Positions 1-8,034 of a DNA stretch of 36,147 bases are shown here, piece after piece. The notes beneath the pieces were generated by a model that did no database searches, was not told the origin of the DNA, and saw only the letters and a program-made list of their open reading frames with translations. The stretch's first letter is position 1. Every line of letters starts with the position of its first letter. The stretch is from Acidobacteriaceae bacterium (GTDB lineage: Bacteria > Acidobacteriota > Terriglobia > Terriglobales > Acidobacteriaceae), in the NCBI GenBank assembly GCA_030038435.1, contig JASHOY010000199.1, forward strand, positions 1 to 36,147. Direction: 5' to 3'. A program made the translations under genes and the position numbers.

Positions 1-1
1 C

Positions 2-3000
2 CCATCCGGAGAGCAAGCACCCGGGCATACCGCCGTCACCGAGTCAGATGGCCGCTTCACAATGACGGGCATTGTCAATGGTCACTATACCGTGACCGTG
101 CAATTAACCGGACGGCCGGCTACCACCCCGGCCGAAGTCGATGTTACCGGCGCGTCCGTAGCATTGACCATTTCCCCCCGAAACACGCTTACCGTTGCGC
201 CCGCGCAATCTGCTGCGCAGGCCGCCAATGTCGACTCCGCCACCGGAGGCGAGAAGCTTTCCAGCGCCGCAGTGAGCGAACTGCCTCTCAATGGCCGCGA
301 TTTCAGCACCCTGCTGCTGCTGGCCGCAGGCACCATGACGGACGTCAATGGCGCAACCAATTTCACTCAGCAGTTTGCCATCAATGGGCAGCGTGGCGTA
401 GAAGCTGTCTTTGCCATGGATGGCGCCGACATCGTCGATCCCGAGATGGGAGGCAGCACCTTTACCAACTTCAACGTGGACGCAATCCAGGGTCTTCAGT
501 CCAGTTCCGGCTGGATGCCGGCATCGATTGGACGCGGCGCGGCAGGATTCACCAACATCATTACGCGTTCGGGAAGAAGCGGCTTCCACGGATCGTTTTT
601 CGAATTCCTGCGCAACTCGGCGCTCGATGCACGCAATTTTTTCGATCATCCCTCGATCGCCGAGCCGGGCCGAATCCCGCCATTCCGTCGCAATGAATTC
701 GGCTTTACCAACGGCGGTGCGGTAATTCTGCCTCATATCTATAACGGCAGCGGAAAGACCTTTTACTTCGGCCAGTATCAAGGATTCCGCCAGGTGCTGG
801 GAACCACGCAGGTGCTGGCTGTTCCCACCGCGGCGGAACGCGCGGGCTACGACCAGATCACCTATCCTGACGGCAGCACCGACACACTCGTGGTGCCTGT
901 GAATCCCGCCATCGCCGCGGTGCTGGCGCGCTATCCGATGCCCAACAATCCCACCGGCGCTTACGGAGATCGAACCTACGCCGCGCCGTCGAATGTGGTG
1001 ACGGATGCAGATCAATTCTCGATCCGCATCGATCAGAAGCTCGGCGCGAAAGGCGAGTTTCTCGGACATTTCGTTTACGACAATCTCACCGGACCCACCA
1101 CCAATCCGGACCAGACCATTCTCGATCCGAGCTTTGGCGTGCAATATGTCGACCGGCAGCGGAATGTGCTCTTCCGCTATACGCGCACGGTTTCGCCGCG
1201 TTTCATCTGGGACTCCGCATTGAGCATCACCCGCTCGACGCCTTCGTTCCCCACGCCCAACCAGACCGATCCGGCGCTGAAGTTCACAGACGGCTTGTTC
1301 GAAGGCTTCAATACGGCGGCCGGATCGGTTATGTCGTCCTTCGGAAACCTGTTCCAGTTTCAGCAGAACTTCAGTTGGACATTTTCGCGCCACGCTATCA
1401 AGACCGGCGCCGAAGCCAGGCTGAACCGCGATACCTCCTACTTCGGAATCAGCCCCAACGGTGAATACGATTTCGGCGGCGGCACCGTTTACTCTCCGAC
1501 GGCGATCTCATCGGAAAGTGGCCAGCACAATATCGTGCCCGGAGAACCGCTGCCGGACACGCTGACCAGCCTGCTCCTCGGCGATGCCTATGGATACACC
1601 GTGGCGGTGGCGCCGCCTTACTTCTCCAACGGCCCACACATCGGACCGGCGGCTGTCAACAGGAACGACTTCAATTTTTATCTGCAGGACACCTGGAAGA
1701 TCAATCCGCGTTGGATGCTCGATTACGGCTTGCGCTATGAGTACTATTCGCCCATCACCGAACGCGCCAATCGCACCTCAAGCTTCCTCGAGGTGCATCC
1801 GCCCCCCGGCACTCCCCAGCAATACGTCATCAATCCGCGGCCTACGTATCGATCGGGATGGAACGGCTGGGGGCCGCGCGTGCAGCTGGAATGGAGTGCG
1901 CCTTGGGCGGTGCGCGTGCGCGCCGGTGGCGCAATCACTGTCATTCCTCCCAACCTATGGCAGGACAACTATCTGACCGGCTCGACCCCATTTACGGTCT
2001 ATCCGCGAGCTAACGCAACCCAGAATGCCGAGATTCCTTACGGCTTCAAAATCACGCCGGATGAACTGCCGCTGACCTACACGCCGTCCGGGCAAAACGT
2101 CTTTGCAAGCGGCGACCCGAAGAAGGTGCCGCCAAACACCGTGATGGATGTGAACCGTTACCAGCAAGAGCTGGCCGCGCTGGTGCCGGGCCATCAGCTC
2201 ACGTTGCTCAATCTCAGCGCCGTCGATCGTCGCTTTGGCGACGCCTATCTCGACACCTGGACCCTCAATCTCGAACGGCAATTCGGCGGACTCACCGCCG
2301 ATGCAGGCTACGTGGGAACGGCGGCCTCGCGTCTGCCGTATGACTGGTTCCCCAATGGATATACCGGCGCCGGGTCGGGATTTGCACCCTACACGCAGTT
2401 CAACAGTGCAGGCCAGGTTACCGGAGGGTTCGGCGTCGAATCCGTGGTTGCGGCAACTGCGCACTCCTCTTACAACGCACTCCAGACTTCTCTTTCAGGG
2501 ACTATCAAGAACGGCGGTCCGAGTTTGCAGGCGGGATATACGTGGTCAAAATCGCTGGACAGCGGAAGCGGAATGGGCGGTGGAACCGGCTCCACGGGGG
2601 CGGTTGCGCTCTCGATATCGCAGGATCCCGTAAACACCCATCCGGAGAAAGGGCCCTCGAATTTCGACGTTACTCACGCCTTTGCGCTCAGCGCAGCACA
2701 GGCATTACACATCGAGGAACTAAGCTTTCTGCCCAAATCCGCCCGGGCGTTGACTGCGGGATGGGAGTTGCTCAGCATTTCCACCATCACCAGCGGATCT
2801 CCATTCACCATCTATTCCGGCATTCAGCAGACCGGCTATGGCACCAACGGGGCGGACCGGCCCGACCAGATTGCAAAGCCGGATCTTTCCACCGCGCACA
2901 GCAGCGTGCGTCCGCGTTATGACTACTTCGGAAAAGGCACTCAGAACACGTCCTTTTTCTCGATTCCGATCAACGTCCCCGGAGGCAGCGGGCCGAATTC

Positions 3001-3271
3001 GGGCCAGTTCGGCACCCTCGGCCGAAACACCTTCCGCGGTCCGGCTTACTACGATTTCGACTACTCGCTGATTAAATCCACTCCTATCGCCCGACGGCGC
3101 AGCGGCCAGGAAAGCGCGGACCTGCAGTTTCGCGCCGAGTTCTTCAACCTCTTCAACGTGGTCAACATGGGCCTGCCCGCCAACACCATCAAGGGATCGG
3201 GCTTCGGCTTCATCAGCAAGACCGCTGGCACTTCGCGGCAGATTCAGTTTTCATTGAAGATCATCTACTGA
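2..3271 (+). CDS. TonB-dependent receptor, Oar-like, 5' truncated
   Basis: Outer-membrane beta-barrel receptor for energised uptake of a ligand that cannot be told from sequence. The frame is open to the left edge, so the ATG at 62 is internal and the true start lies outside; about 1089 residues are visible. The first ~50 residues (SDGRFTMTG, then GHYTVTV) look like the end of a carboxypeptidase-regulatory-like beta-sandwich, the usual N-terminal domain of Oar-type receptors in Acidobacteria. A plug domain follows (LPLNGRDFSTLLLLAAG, INGQRGVEAVFAMDGAD, GAAGFTNIITRSG), then a long barrel with aromatic-rich strands (FYLQDTWKINPRWMLDYGLR). The C-terminus ends FSLKIIY. No partner gene such as susD is adjacent, and the next gene is 187 nt downstream. 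The family call is firm; the substrate is unknown. Confidence 0.9.
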   Translation, partial: PSGEQAPGHTAVTESDGRFTMTGIVNGHYTVTVQLTGRPATTPAEVDVTGASVALTISPRNTLTVAPAQSAAQAANVDSATGGEKLSSAAVSELPLNGRDFSTLLLLAAGTMTDVNGATNFTQQFAINGQRGVEAVFAMDGADIVDPEMGGSTFTNFNVDAIQGLQSSSGWMPASIGRGAAGFTNIITRSGRSGFHGSFFEFLRNSALDARNFFDHPSIAEPGRIPPFRRNEFGFTNGGAVILPHIYNGSGKTFYFGQYQGFRQVLGTTQVLAVPTAAERAGYDQITYPDGSTDTLVVPVNPAIAAVLARYPMPNNPTGAYGDRTYAAPSNVVTDADQFSIRIDQKLGAKGEFLGHFVYDNLTGPTTNPDQTILDPSFGVQYVDRQRNVLFRYTRTVSPRFIWDSALSITRSTPSFPTPNQTDPALKFTDGLFEGFNTAAGSVMSSFGNLFQFQQNFSWTFSRHAIKTGAEARLNRDTSYFGISPNGEYDFGGGTVYSPTAISSESGQHNIVPGEPLPDTLTSLLLGDAYGYTVAVAPPYFSNGPHIGPAAVNRNDFNFYLQDTWKINPRWMLDYGLRYEYYSPITERANRTSSFLEVHPPPGTPQQYVINPRPTYRSGWNGWGPRVQLEWSAPWAVRVRAGGAITVIPPNLWQDNYLTGSTPFTVYPRANATQNAEIPYGFKITPDELPLTYTPSGQNVFASGDPKKVPPNTVMDVNRYQQELAALVPGHQLTLLNLSAVDRRFGDAYLDTWTLNLERQFGGLTADAGYVGTAASRLPYDWFPNGYTGAGSGFAPYTQFNSAGQVTGGFGVESVVAATAHSSYNALQTSLSGTIKNGGPSLQAGYTWSKSLDSGSGMGGGTGSTGAVALSISQDPVNTHPEKGPSNFDVTHAFALSAAQALHIEELSFLPKSARALTAGWELLSISTITSGSPFTIYSGIQQTGYGTNGADRPDQIAKPDLSTAHSSVRPRYDYFGKGTQNTSFFSIPINVPGGSGPNSGQFGTLGRNTFRGPAYYDFDYSLIKSTPIARRRSGQESADLQFRAEFFNLFNVVNMGLPANTIKGSGFGFISKTAGTSRQIQFSLKIIY

Positions 3272-3458
3272 GCCGGGCGTGTATTCCCTACGGCCGGCAA
3301 AACCGACAAGCTGGTGAACTGCGCAACCCGAATGCGCCGCAAACGACGCCTTGACATGCGGGAATTTGCACCGCAAAATCCCAACCAGAAACCCGGACCC
3401 GGCGCCGTTGCCGGAGGTATACTCTCGGCAGCTGGATGAACCGGCTGGAGGATAGCTC

Positions 3459-4313
3459 ATGGAGGCAGCTCTGGCGGTCCCCAACGCGGCGTTGGTCCGC
3501 GAAGCCTGTGAACAATTCGATCGCGAAAACGGCATCATCGAAAAAGCCCTCGCCGATTTATTCTCCGCATACCCTGCCAACGATAATCCCAGCCACGTTC
3601 TTTTGAAGGTCGTAGCGCTCAATAGCCTTTACTCCACCCGCGTCCTCGCGGTTCTCAAACTCGCCGACCACATTTCAGGACAAGGCGCTACGCTCGATCC
3701 AGCCCTCGCCGCCGGTTCCGCTGAAGCTGTCGATTCCATCGCCCGAATTAAAATCGGCGAGAAGGATTTCGCCTTCTATTCCTTCGCAACGAAGTACTGC
3801 AACTGGCATCAACCCAATCTCTTCCCCATCTATGATTCGCGCGTCGACAAGTATTTGTGGTTGCTCAAAAAAAAGGGGGCGTTTTGCTGCGAATCTTTTT
3901 CTCATCACCAGGACCTGTATGACTATTCCATTTTTTGTAACATCATGACCGCATTCCGCGGCCAGTTCGGCCTCAGTTCGTTCACCTTCAAGGAGATCGA
4001 CAAGTTCCTCTGGTCGCAAGGCGAATCCCTCTGGGTTGCCGCGGAGGAAGGCGCACGCGAAGAAGCATCTTTGGCATCGCCTCTCCTGGCGGAGGGCGAG
4101 AAGGTGAATCCTGAAGCGCAGCAACCTGAAACCTCCATAGCGTTTGCGGATCCACAAGTTTCTAAGGAAGAAATGAAGATCACGGCAGATGCGGATTCGG
4201 AGTTCTTTAAGCGGCCTGCTGACGATGAAAATGTAAAATTCTACTTCGATGTGGTCTTCGATGATCCTCCGGATTCCAGCGACGAGACACAGAAAAACCA
4301 GACGACCGATTAG
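3459..4313 (+). CDS. Conserved hypothetical protein, possible HhH-glycosylase-like fold
   Basis: A 284-residue protein I cannot name. The start is backed by GGAGG seven nt before the ATG, and a TATACT at 3418-3423 could be a -10 element, although no -35 is evident. Residues ~40-195 look like a compact helical core with a striking segment, KYCNWHQPNLFPIYDSRVD at ~112-130, followed by GLSSFTFKEIDKFLW at ~171-185. The F(A)xKY...P..FPIYDSRV pattern resembles helical proteins related to HhH-GPD DNA glycosylases, but I see no catalytic Lys/Asp signature, so that is only a suggestion. Residues ~196-284 form an acidic, probably disordered tail. The gene contains an A8G5 homopolymer at 3867-3879, and the reading frame is coherent on both sides of it. 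It ends 30 nt before the methyltransferase gene. Confidence 0.75.
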   Translation: MEAALAVPNAALVREACEQFDRENGIIEKALADLFSAYPANDNPSHVLLKVVALNSLYSTRVLAVLKLADHISGQGATLDPALAAGSAEAVDSIARIKIGEKDFAFYSFATKYCNWHQPNLFPIYDSRVDKYLWLLKKKGAFCCESFSHHQDLYDYSIFCNIMTAFRGQFGLSSFTFKEIDKFLWSQGESLWVAAEEGAREEASLASPLLAEGEKVNPEAQQPETSIAFADPQVSKEEMKITADADSEFFKRPADDENVKFYFDVVFDDPPDSSDETQKNQTTD

Positions 4314-4343
4314 GCGTCCTAGCATTCGGATCCACATGGAAGC

Positions 4344-5309
4344 ATGACCGGCCACGTTGCAGAACACAATTCGATCCTCCACGGCGTGCGGATTATTGAC
4401 GGCGGACTGGCCACGGAGCTCGAGTTTCTGGGCGCGAGCATCGATGGCCCGCTGTGGTCCGCACATGTACTCGAAAACGAACCCGAAAAGGTCGCCGCCG
4501 TGCATCGCGCCTACATCGAAGCCGGCGCTCAATGCATTGCTACCTGCAGCTACCAGGTCTCGCGCATGGGCTATGCCGAATGCGGCTTTCCCGCCGAACG
4601 CGCCGATGCCGCGCTCCTTAAATCCGTCTCTATCGCCCGCGCCGTCGCCGCCGAATTCCCTTCACACCGGATCGTTATTGCCGCCTCGCTCGGTTCTTAC
4701 GGCGCAGCCCTGCACAATGGTGCCGAATACCACGGCATCTACAACTGCTCTTATCGTGACCTCGTCCAGTTTCACCACGAACGCATCGAAGTGCTGGCCC
4801 GAATCACCCCATCCGAGTCCCCCGATCTCCTCGCCTTCGAAACCATCCCTTCACTCGAAGAAGCTCGCGCCATCGCCGAAGCCCTCGCATCCTGTCCCGA
4901 ACTGCCTCTGTGGATCAGCTTCTCTTGCCGCGACCCCCAACAGGTCTCCCATGGCGAGCCGGTAACCGAATGCGCCGCCTTTGTGGCAACCCTTCCGCAA
5001 AGCGTCGCTGTAGGCGTTAATTGCGTGCCTCCATCCTGGATTCCGCAACTTATTGCCCAGCTCCGTGCCGGATCAGGCAAACCCATCCTGGTTTATCCGA
5101 ATTCTGGTGAAGGCTGGGACGCCGAGCATCGCTGTTGGACAGGCAGCAGCGATCCCGCACAATTCGGCGCCATGGCGGCTGGCTGGTTCGCTGCCGGAGC
5201 ACAAATCGTCGGCGGCTGCTGCCGCACTCGCCCGGCACATATTCGTCAGGTGATGGAATCCGTCCTTCAGATGGATGGCCCGGGACCCGAATCTCGGAAC
5301 CGGGATTGA
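4344..5309 (+). CDS. mmuM: Homocysteine S-methyltransferase
   Basis: Transfers a methyl group from a sulfonium donor such as S-methylmethionine to homocysteine, giving methionine; cytoplasmic and zinc-dependent. The 321-residue length matches the MmuM/YagD type. The expected zinc ligands are visible: Cys227 in VGVNCVPP and the Cys292-Cys293 pair in GGCCRTRPAHI near the C-terminus. The N-terminal IIDGGLATELE is the standard opening of the family barrel, and YPNSGEGWDA is also typical. It lacks the cobalamin and folate domains of MetH. GGA sits about six nt before the ATG. It follows the unnamed gene by 30 nt on the same strand, so they may be co-transcribed, and it converges on the MerR-TPR gene with a 50-nt gap. 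The donor is inferred from the family. Confidence 0.9.
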   Translation: MTGHVAEHNSILHGVRIIDGGLATELEFLGASIDGPLWSAHVLENEPEKVAAVHRAYIEAGAQCIATCSYQVSRMGYAECGFPAERADAALLKSVSIARAVAAEFPSHRIVIAASLGSYGAALHNGAEYHGIYNCSYRDLVQFHHERIEVLARITPSESPDLLAFETIPSLEEARAIAEALASCPELPLWISFSCRDPQQVSHGEPVTECAAFVATLPQSVAVGVNCVPPSWIPQLIAQLRAGSGKPILVYPNSGEGWDAEHRCWTGSSDPAQFGAMAAGWFAAGAQIVGGCCRTRPAHIRQVMESVLQMDGPGPESRNRD

Positions 5310-5359
5310 AAAAGCGTCAGGTTTGAGAACGCGCGAAAGAAATCGTGCGCAAGCTGGCT

Positions 5360-6355
5360 CTACACCAGCTTCAACGCTGCGCGTTCTCTCCGCGGGGCGA
5401 TAAACCGGTCCGCCCGCCAGGCAATCGCCAGGGTCTCGCGGCTCAACAGCTTGCCAATCTGGCCCCGCGCGTGATCCGCCCAGGGTCCGCTGTTGTCAAT
5501 CTTCAGATATGCCCGCCAGTGTTTCAGAGCGGAGCGGTGCCTGCCGCTGCGTTCGTAAGCCAGCGCCAGGTTATAGTGCGCGTCTGCATATCGCGGCGAC
5601 AGCGTCACCGCCTTCTGGTAAGCCGCAATCGATTCATCGAGCCGCTCCAGTTCGTCCAGCACGTTGCCCAGATCGAAATAAGCAAGCACGTATGCCGGAT
5701 CGGCCTCCGTCGCTTTCCGGTAAAGCTCCTCCGCACGCTCGAATTGGTGCAAATGAAACTGCATCGTCCCCAGGTTGATATATGCCGCCGCATAATGCGG
5801 CTCCAGCTCCAGAATCTCCTCGTACAGGGCAATCGCACGTTCCTTATCGCCCGTCTCTTCGGCCTGCACTGCAGAAAAAAACCGGTCCTGTACCCCGCGC
5901 TGCGAGGCGGAGCCGGAACTCCGCCGCACCATCAGTGCGCGAGCCGGCGTCGGCCGCTCGTCTCCGCCGGCTCGGTCGAAGTCGAACAGCAACTGCCGGC
6001 TGATGGGATCCACCATAGCGCCCTCGTGCCGGAACACAATTCTCGTTCCGGTGCGCACCACCCGCGCCTCCAGCAGCGGATTCGCCATCCCCGCCACCGC
6101 TTTCATGGCCATGATTGAATGGCGGATCGACGCCACTGAAATCGCCTCGGCGCGCAGCCCGCGCAGCGTCCTCAGTTGCCCGAGGTCCTGAAAGCTGTAT
6201 GTCTCCTGGTGGGGAATAAGCTCTGCGCGCTCCCACCCCTGCAACTGGTGGATGCTGATCTGCAGGATGCGCAGCACGTCGCGGCGGCTATAGCTGCTCA
6301 CTCTTGAATGCTCCCTGCTTGGGTTGCGCTCGTCCTCTGAGCCTTGCTCGTACAT
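5360..6355 (-). CDS. MerR-family HTH regulator fused to TPR repeats
   Basis: A 331-residue likely transcription factor. Residues ~21-85 form a MerR-type winged helix (YSRRDVLRILQISIHQLQGW, then ERAELIP, DLGQLRTLRGLRAE and SIRHSI). Residues ~90-150 are a linker. From ~155 to ~290 there are about four TPR units (for example AIALYEEILELEPHYAAAYI, ERAEELYRKATEADPAYVLA and ESIAAYQKAVTLSPRYADAH). Classical MerR proteins instead have a dimerisation coiled coil followed by a metal or drug pocket, so sensing here is more likely through protein contact. The Shine-Dalgarno sequence is weak. Upstream lies an extended -10-like element, TGG followed by CATAAT (minus strand, ~6382-6390), and a dyad CGTAA-N5-TTACG at 6410-6424 that could be an operator. 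Domain calls are solid; target genes are unknown. Confidence 0.85.
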   Translation of the reverse strand: MYEQGSEDERNPSREHSRVSSYSRRDVLRILQISIHQLQGWERAELIPHQETYSFQDLGQLRTLRGLRAEAISVASIRHSIMAMKAVAGMANPLLEARVVRTGTRIVFRHEGAMVDPISRQLLFDFDRAGGDERPTPARALMVRRSSGSASQRGVQDRFFSAVQAEETGDKERAIALYEEILELEPHYAAAYINLGTMQFHLHQFERAEELYRKATEADPAYVLAYFDLGNVLDELERLDESIAAYQKAVTLSPRYADAHYNLALAYERSGRHRSALKHWRAYLKIDNSGPWADHARGQIGKLLSRETLAIAWRADRFIAPRRERAALKLV

Positions 6356-6581
6356 TCATCGAGGAACCGCTCTCGTCCACGATTATGCCAAGACTACTCG
6401 TGAATAAGACGTAACGAAATTACGCCGCCATGAAAAAAGCGTGGATAACCGGTGCACGATTTGATTCCCAGTGGGGTGACTCGCGGCCGGCTGCAGGCTT
6501 GTCGAAGGAAACGAGTCTGGAATTTGCTTTGGCGCCCGCCTTAGAATTCAGAACGCGGCAGGATCGCTGTGGCCAAGCGGC
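6356..6581. other. Gene-free stretch between the MerR-TPR gene and tRNA-Thr
   Basis: Upstream region of the minus-strand MerR-TPR gene. It holds the candidate extended -10 and the CGTAA-N5-TTACG dyad at 6410-6424. TTATCCACG at 6438-6446 on the minus strand is one base from a DnaA-box consensus. I see no convincing terminator for the tRNA gene, which is transcribed toward this region, and no credible short ORF. Confidence 0.4.
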
Positions 6582-6657
6582 TGGAGCCGACGGTCAGACT
6601 TGAACTGACGACCTGCTGATTACGAATCAGCTGCTCTACCAGCTGAGCTACGTCGGC
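6582..6657 (-). tRNA. tRNA-Thr (CGT anticodon)
   Basis: Read on the minus strand this 76-nt segment folds as a complete cloverleaf. The acceptor stem is GCCGACG paired with CGTCGGC, the D arm begins GCTCAGCTGGTAGAGC, and the anticodon arm is GCTGA-TTCGTAA-TCAGC with anticodon CGT (complement of 6622-6624). The T arm is GTCAG-TTCAAGT-CTGAC. A discriminator U is followed by an encoded CCA at 6582-6584. It decodes ACG threonine codons. A good promoter lies just upstream at 6669-6697. Confidence 0.95.
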
Positions 6658-6668
6658 TTGCTGCTCCG

Positions 6669-6697
6669 ATTGTATCGTCACGGTGAGGGAAGGTAAA
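6669..6697 (-). promoter_or_regulatory. Sigma70-like promoter of tRNA-Thr
   Basis: On the minus strand TTTACC (6692-6697) and TACAAT (6669-6674) are separated by 17 nt. The predicted transcript start falls about five nt before the mature tRNA 5' end. The element overlaps the leader of the divergent small membrane-protein gene. Confidence 0.65.
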
Positions 6698-6744
6698 GTT
6701 GACGGGTGGCCGTTTCACGGACCGCAAACAGACCAGACAAATCG

Positions 6745-6993
6745 ATGACCATACTCGGCCAAACCCTTCAGCTCGCCTTCAAAATCGCCTTCGTGTGGGC
6801 GGCGGGCTTCCTCATCGCAGTGGTCGTTCGCGCCGCTCTGCCTGACAAGGCAGGAATCACCTTCCCGACTCATGATCCAACCTTCATCCCTTTCAGCCGG
6901 CTCGGCTTCTGGACCTGCCTGCTGGCCGCCCTCACCGTCACCTGCATGGTCGTTATCCGCGCCATGGTTCTCGATATCCGCACCCCGCGGTAA
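6745..6993 (+). CDS. Small two-TM membrane protein
   Basis: A protein of about 82 residues from the ATG at 6745; an in-frame GTG at 6706, about 12 nt after GGGAAGG, would add 13 residues. It has two hydrophobic segments, LAFKIAFVWAAGFLIAVVV and FWTCLLAALTVTCMVVI, joined by a short polar loop, so it is probably an inner-membrane hairpin. I recognise no family. It lies 49 nt upstream of the DUF2007-like gene on the same strand and may share its transcript. The coding call rests on hydrophobic periodicity and context rather than a motif. Confidence 0.55.
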   Translation: MTILGQTLQLAFKIAFVWAAGFLIAVVVRAALPDKAGITFPTHDPTFIPFSRLGFWTCLLAALTVTCMVVIRAMVLDIRTPR

Positions 6994-7042
6994 GCCCCAC
7001 GCGCCAAATCCATCGAACTCCCTCCCGTCTATACTGCTGCTC

Positions 7043-7717
7043 ATGCAAGTTGATCCCATGGAAACCTGGCGTCGCCTCACCACGCACTACGCCGGGATGA
7101 GCGAAGGCGAATTGCTTAATCTCGCTGCGGATTATCACCATCTCACCGACATGGCCCGCCAGGTGCTCCGCGACGAAATGCGCAAGCGCGGACTCAGTGA
7201 CCCGCGATCCTACGCGGCCGATCAGCCCGGTGCCGCAGGTGTGGATTGGAACTCCGGCAGCGGACCTCTCGCTGCCAACGGCGCCGCCCACCACCATCGC
7301 ACTGGCGGCTTCGTCTGGAAAAACATGCTCTGCGCGTGCAGCAATCGCGAAGAGGCATGGCAGATCACCGAGGTCCTGCGTCGCGTCGGCATCGAAAGCT
7401 GGATCGATGGAGCACCGTCGTACTACACGCCCCTCCCTGAGATGGACATGAGCGGCCGACGTCTTCGTGTGCTCGTCGCCTCCGATCAACTCGACGCCGC
7501 CCTCGCCATTCTGGCTCAACCCATTCCCCAGGACATCGTCGAACAATCGCGGGCCGAACAGGTCGAGTACCAGCCTCCCGTCTGCCCCGCCTGCGGTGCG
7601 CCTGACCCGTTGCTCGAGGGTGTTGCCCCAGCCAACTCATGGAAATGCGACATTTGCGGCCGTCAATGGAGCGAAGCTGCCGGAGAAGACTGCGACCCCC
7701 AACCGGGAAGCAATTAG
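7043..7717 (+). CDS. DUF2007-like protein with C-terminal zinc ribbon
   Basis: A 224-residue cytoplasmic protein from the ATG at 7043; the open frame upstream overlaps the membrane-protein gene and looks non-coding. Residues ~1-60 are an Asp/Glu/Arg-rich helical region (METWRRLTTHYAGMSEGELL). Residues ~95-165 resemble the DUF2007 'putative signal transducing protein' fold, with CACSNREEAWQITEVLRRVG, a Gly/Arg turn and LRVLVASDQLDAALAIL. Residues ~181-205 form a four-cysteine ribbon (CPAC...CDIC). This combination is common for DUF2007 proteins, whose role is not established. No strong Shine-Dalgarno precedes the start, and METW at 7058 is an alternative. Confidence 0.7.
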   Translation: MQVDPMETWRRLTTHYAGMSEGELLNLAADYHHLTDMARQVLRDEMRKRGLSDPRSYAADQPGAAGVDWNSGSGPLAANGAAHHHRTGGFVWKNMLCACSNREEAWQITEVLRRVGIESWIDGAPSYYTPLPEMDMSGRRLRVLVASDQLDAALAILAQPIPQDIVEQSRAEQVEYQPPVCPACGAPDPLLEGVAPANSWKCDICGRQWSEAAGEDCDPQPGSN

Positions 7718-8028
7718 GCCGGAAAGCGCTCTAAAAACGGAAAGAGCCGCCCGGCAACAGGGCAGCTCTTCCCTCAGGGAGAATAGTTCCAACGGAGGCA
7801 AAACCATCAGAACTTTCTGGGTTGCATAGTAGGGGCGGGGGAGGGGAGTGTCAAGGAGAAAACGTTGATTAAATAAATGATTTATTATCAATACTTTATG
7901 CGAAGTCTCCTAGCTATACCGCTGGGCAATTCTTCGCTCGATATTCGCCTTTTTCCTGCCGTTCTTTTCCGCTTTTTATGGGTGTTTTCTATGATTTATG
8001 CCCATTTTTCCACAGGTTAACGTACCCG
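7718..8028. other. AT-rich gene-free convergent region
   Basis: The region lies between two convergent genes. It contains the hairpin at 7739-7772, a perfect AT palindrome AATAAAT-G-ATTTATT at 7872-7886, a DnaA-box-like TTTTCCACA at 8006-8014 and the start of the GTTAAC dyad at 8015-8034. Base composition from ~7855 to 8010 is clearly more AT-rich than the flanks. I see no convincing gene here. Confidence 0.5.
7739..7772. terminator. Possible hairpin terminator after the DUF2007-like gene
   Basis: The arms GAGCCGCCC and GGGCAGCTC, flanked by GGAA and TTCC, form a stem with one C-A mismatch, one bulge and a loop of about seven nt. It starts 21 nt after the stop codon. No T-run follows, so termination is uncertain. 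Confidence 0.35.
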
Positions 8029-8034
8029 TTAACC
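8015..8034. repeat. Perfect 8-bp inverted repeat overlapping a stop codon
   Basis: GGTTAACG and CGTTAACC flank a 4-nt spacer. The TAA stop of the minus-strand DUF6599-like gene (8029-8031) lies inside the right arm. No T-run follows on either strand. It could be a transcript-end hairpin or a protein-binding dyad. Confidence 0.6.

Noticed and set aside
7855..8034. Possible replication origin
   Set aside because: Only one DnaA-box-like site, and no dnaA, dnaN, gidA, parAB or rpmH nearby.
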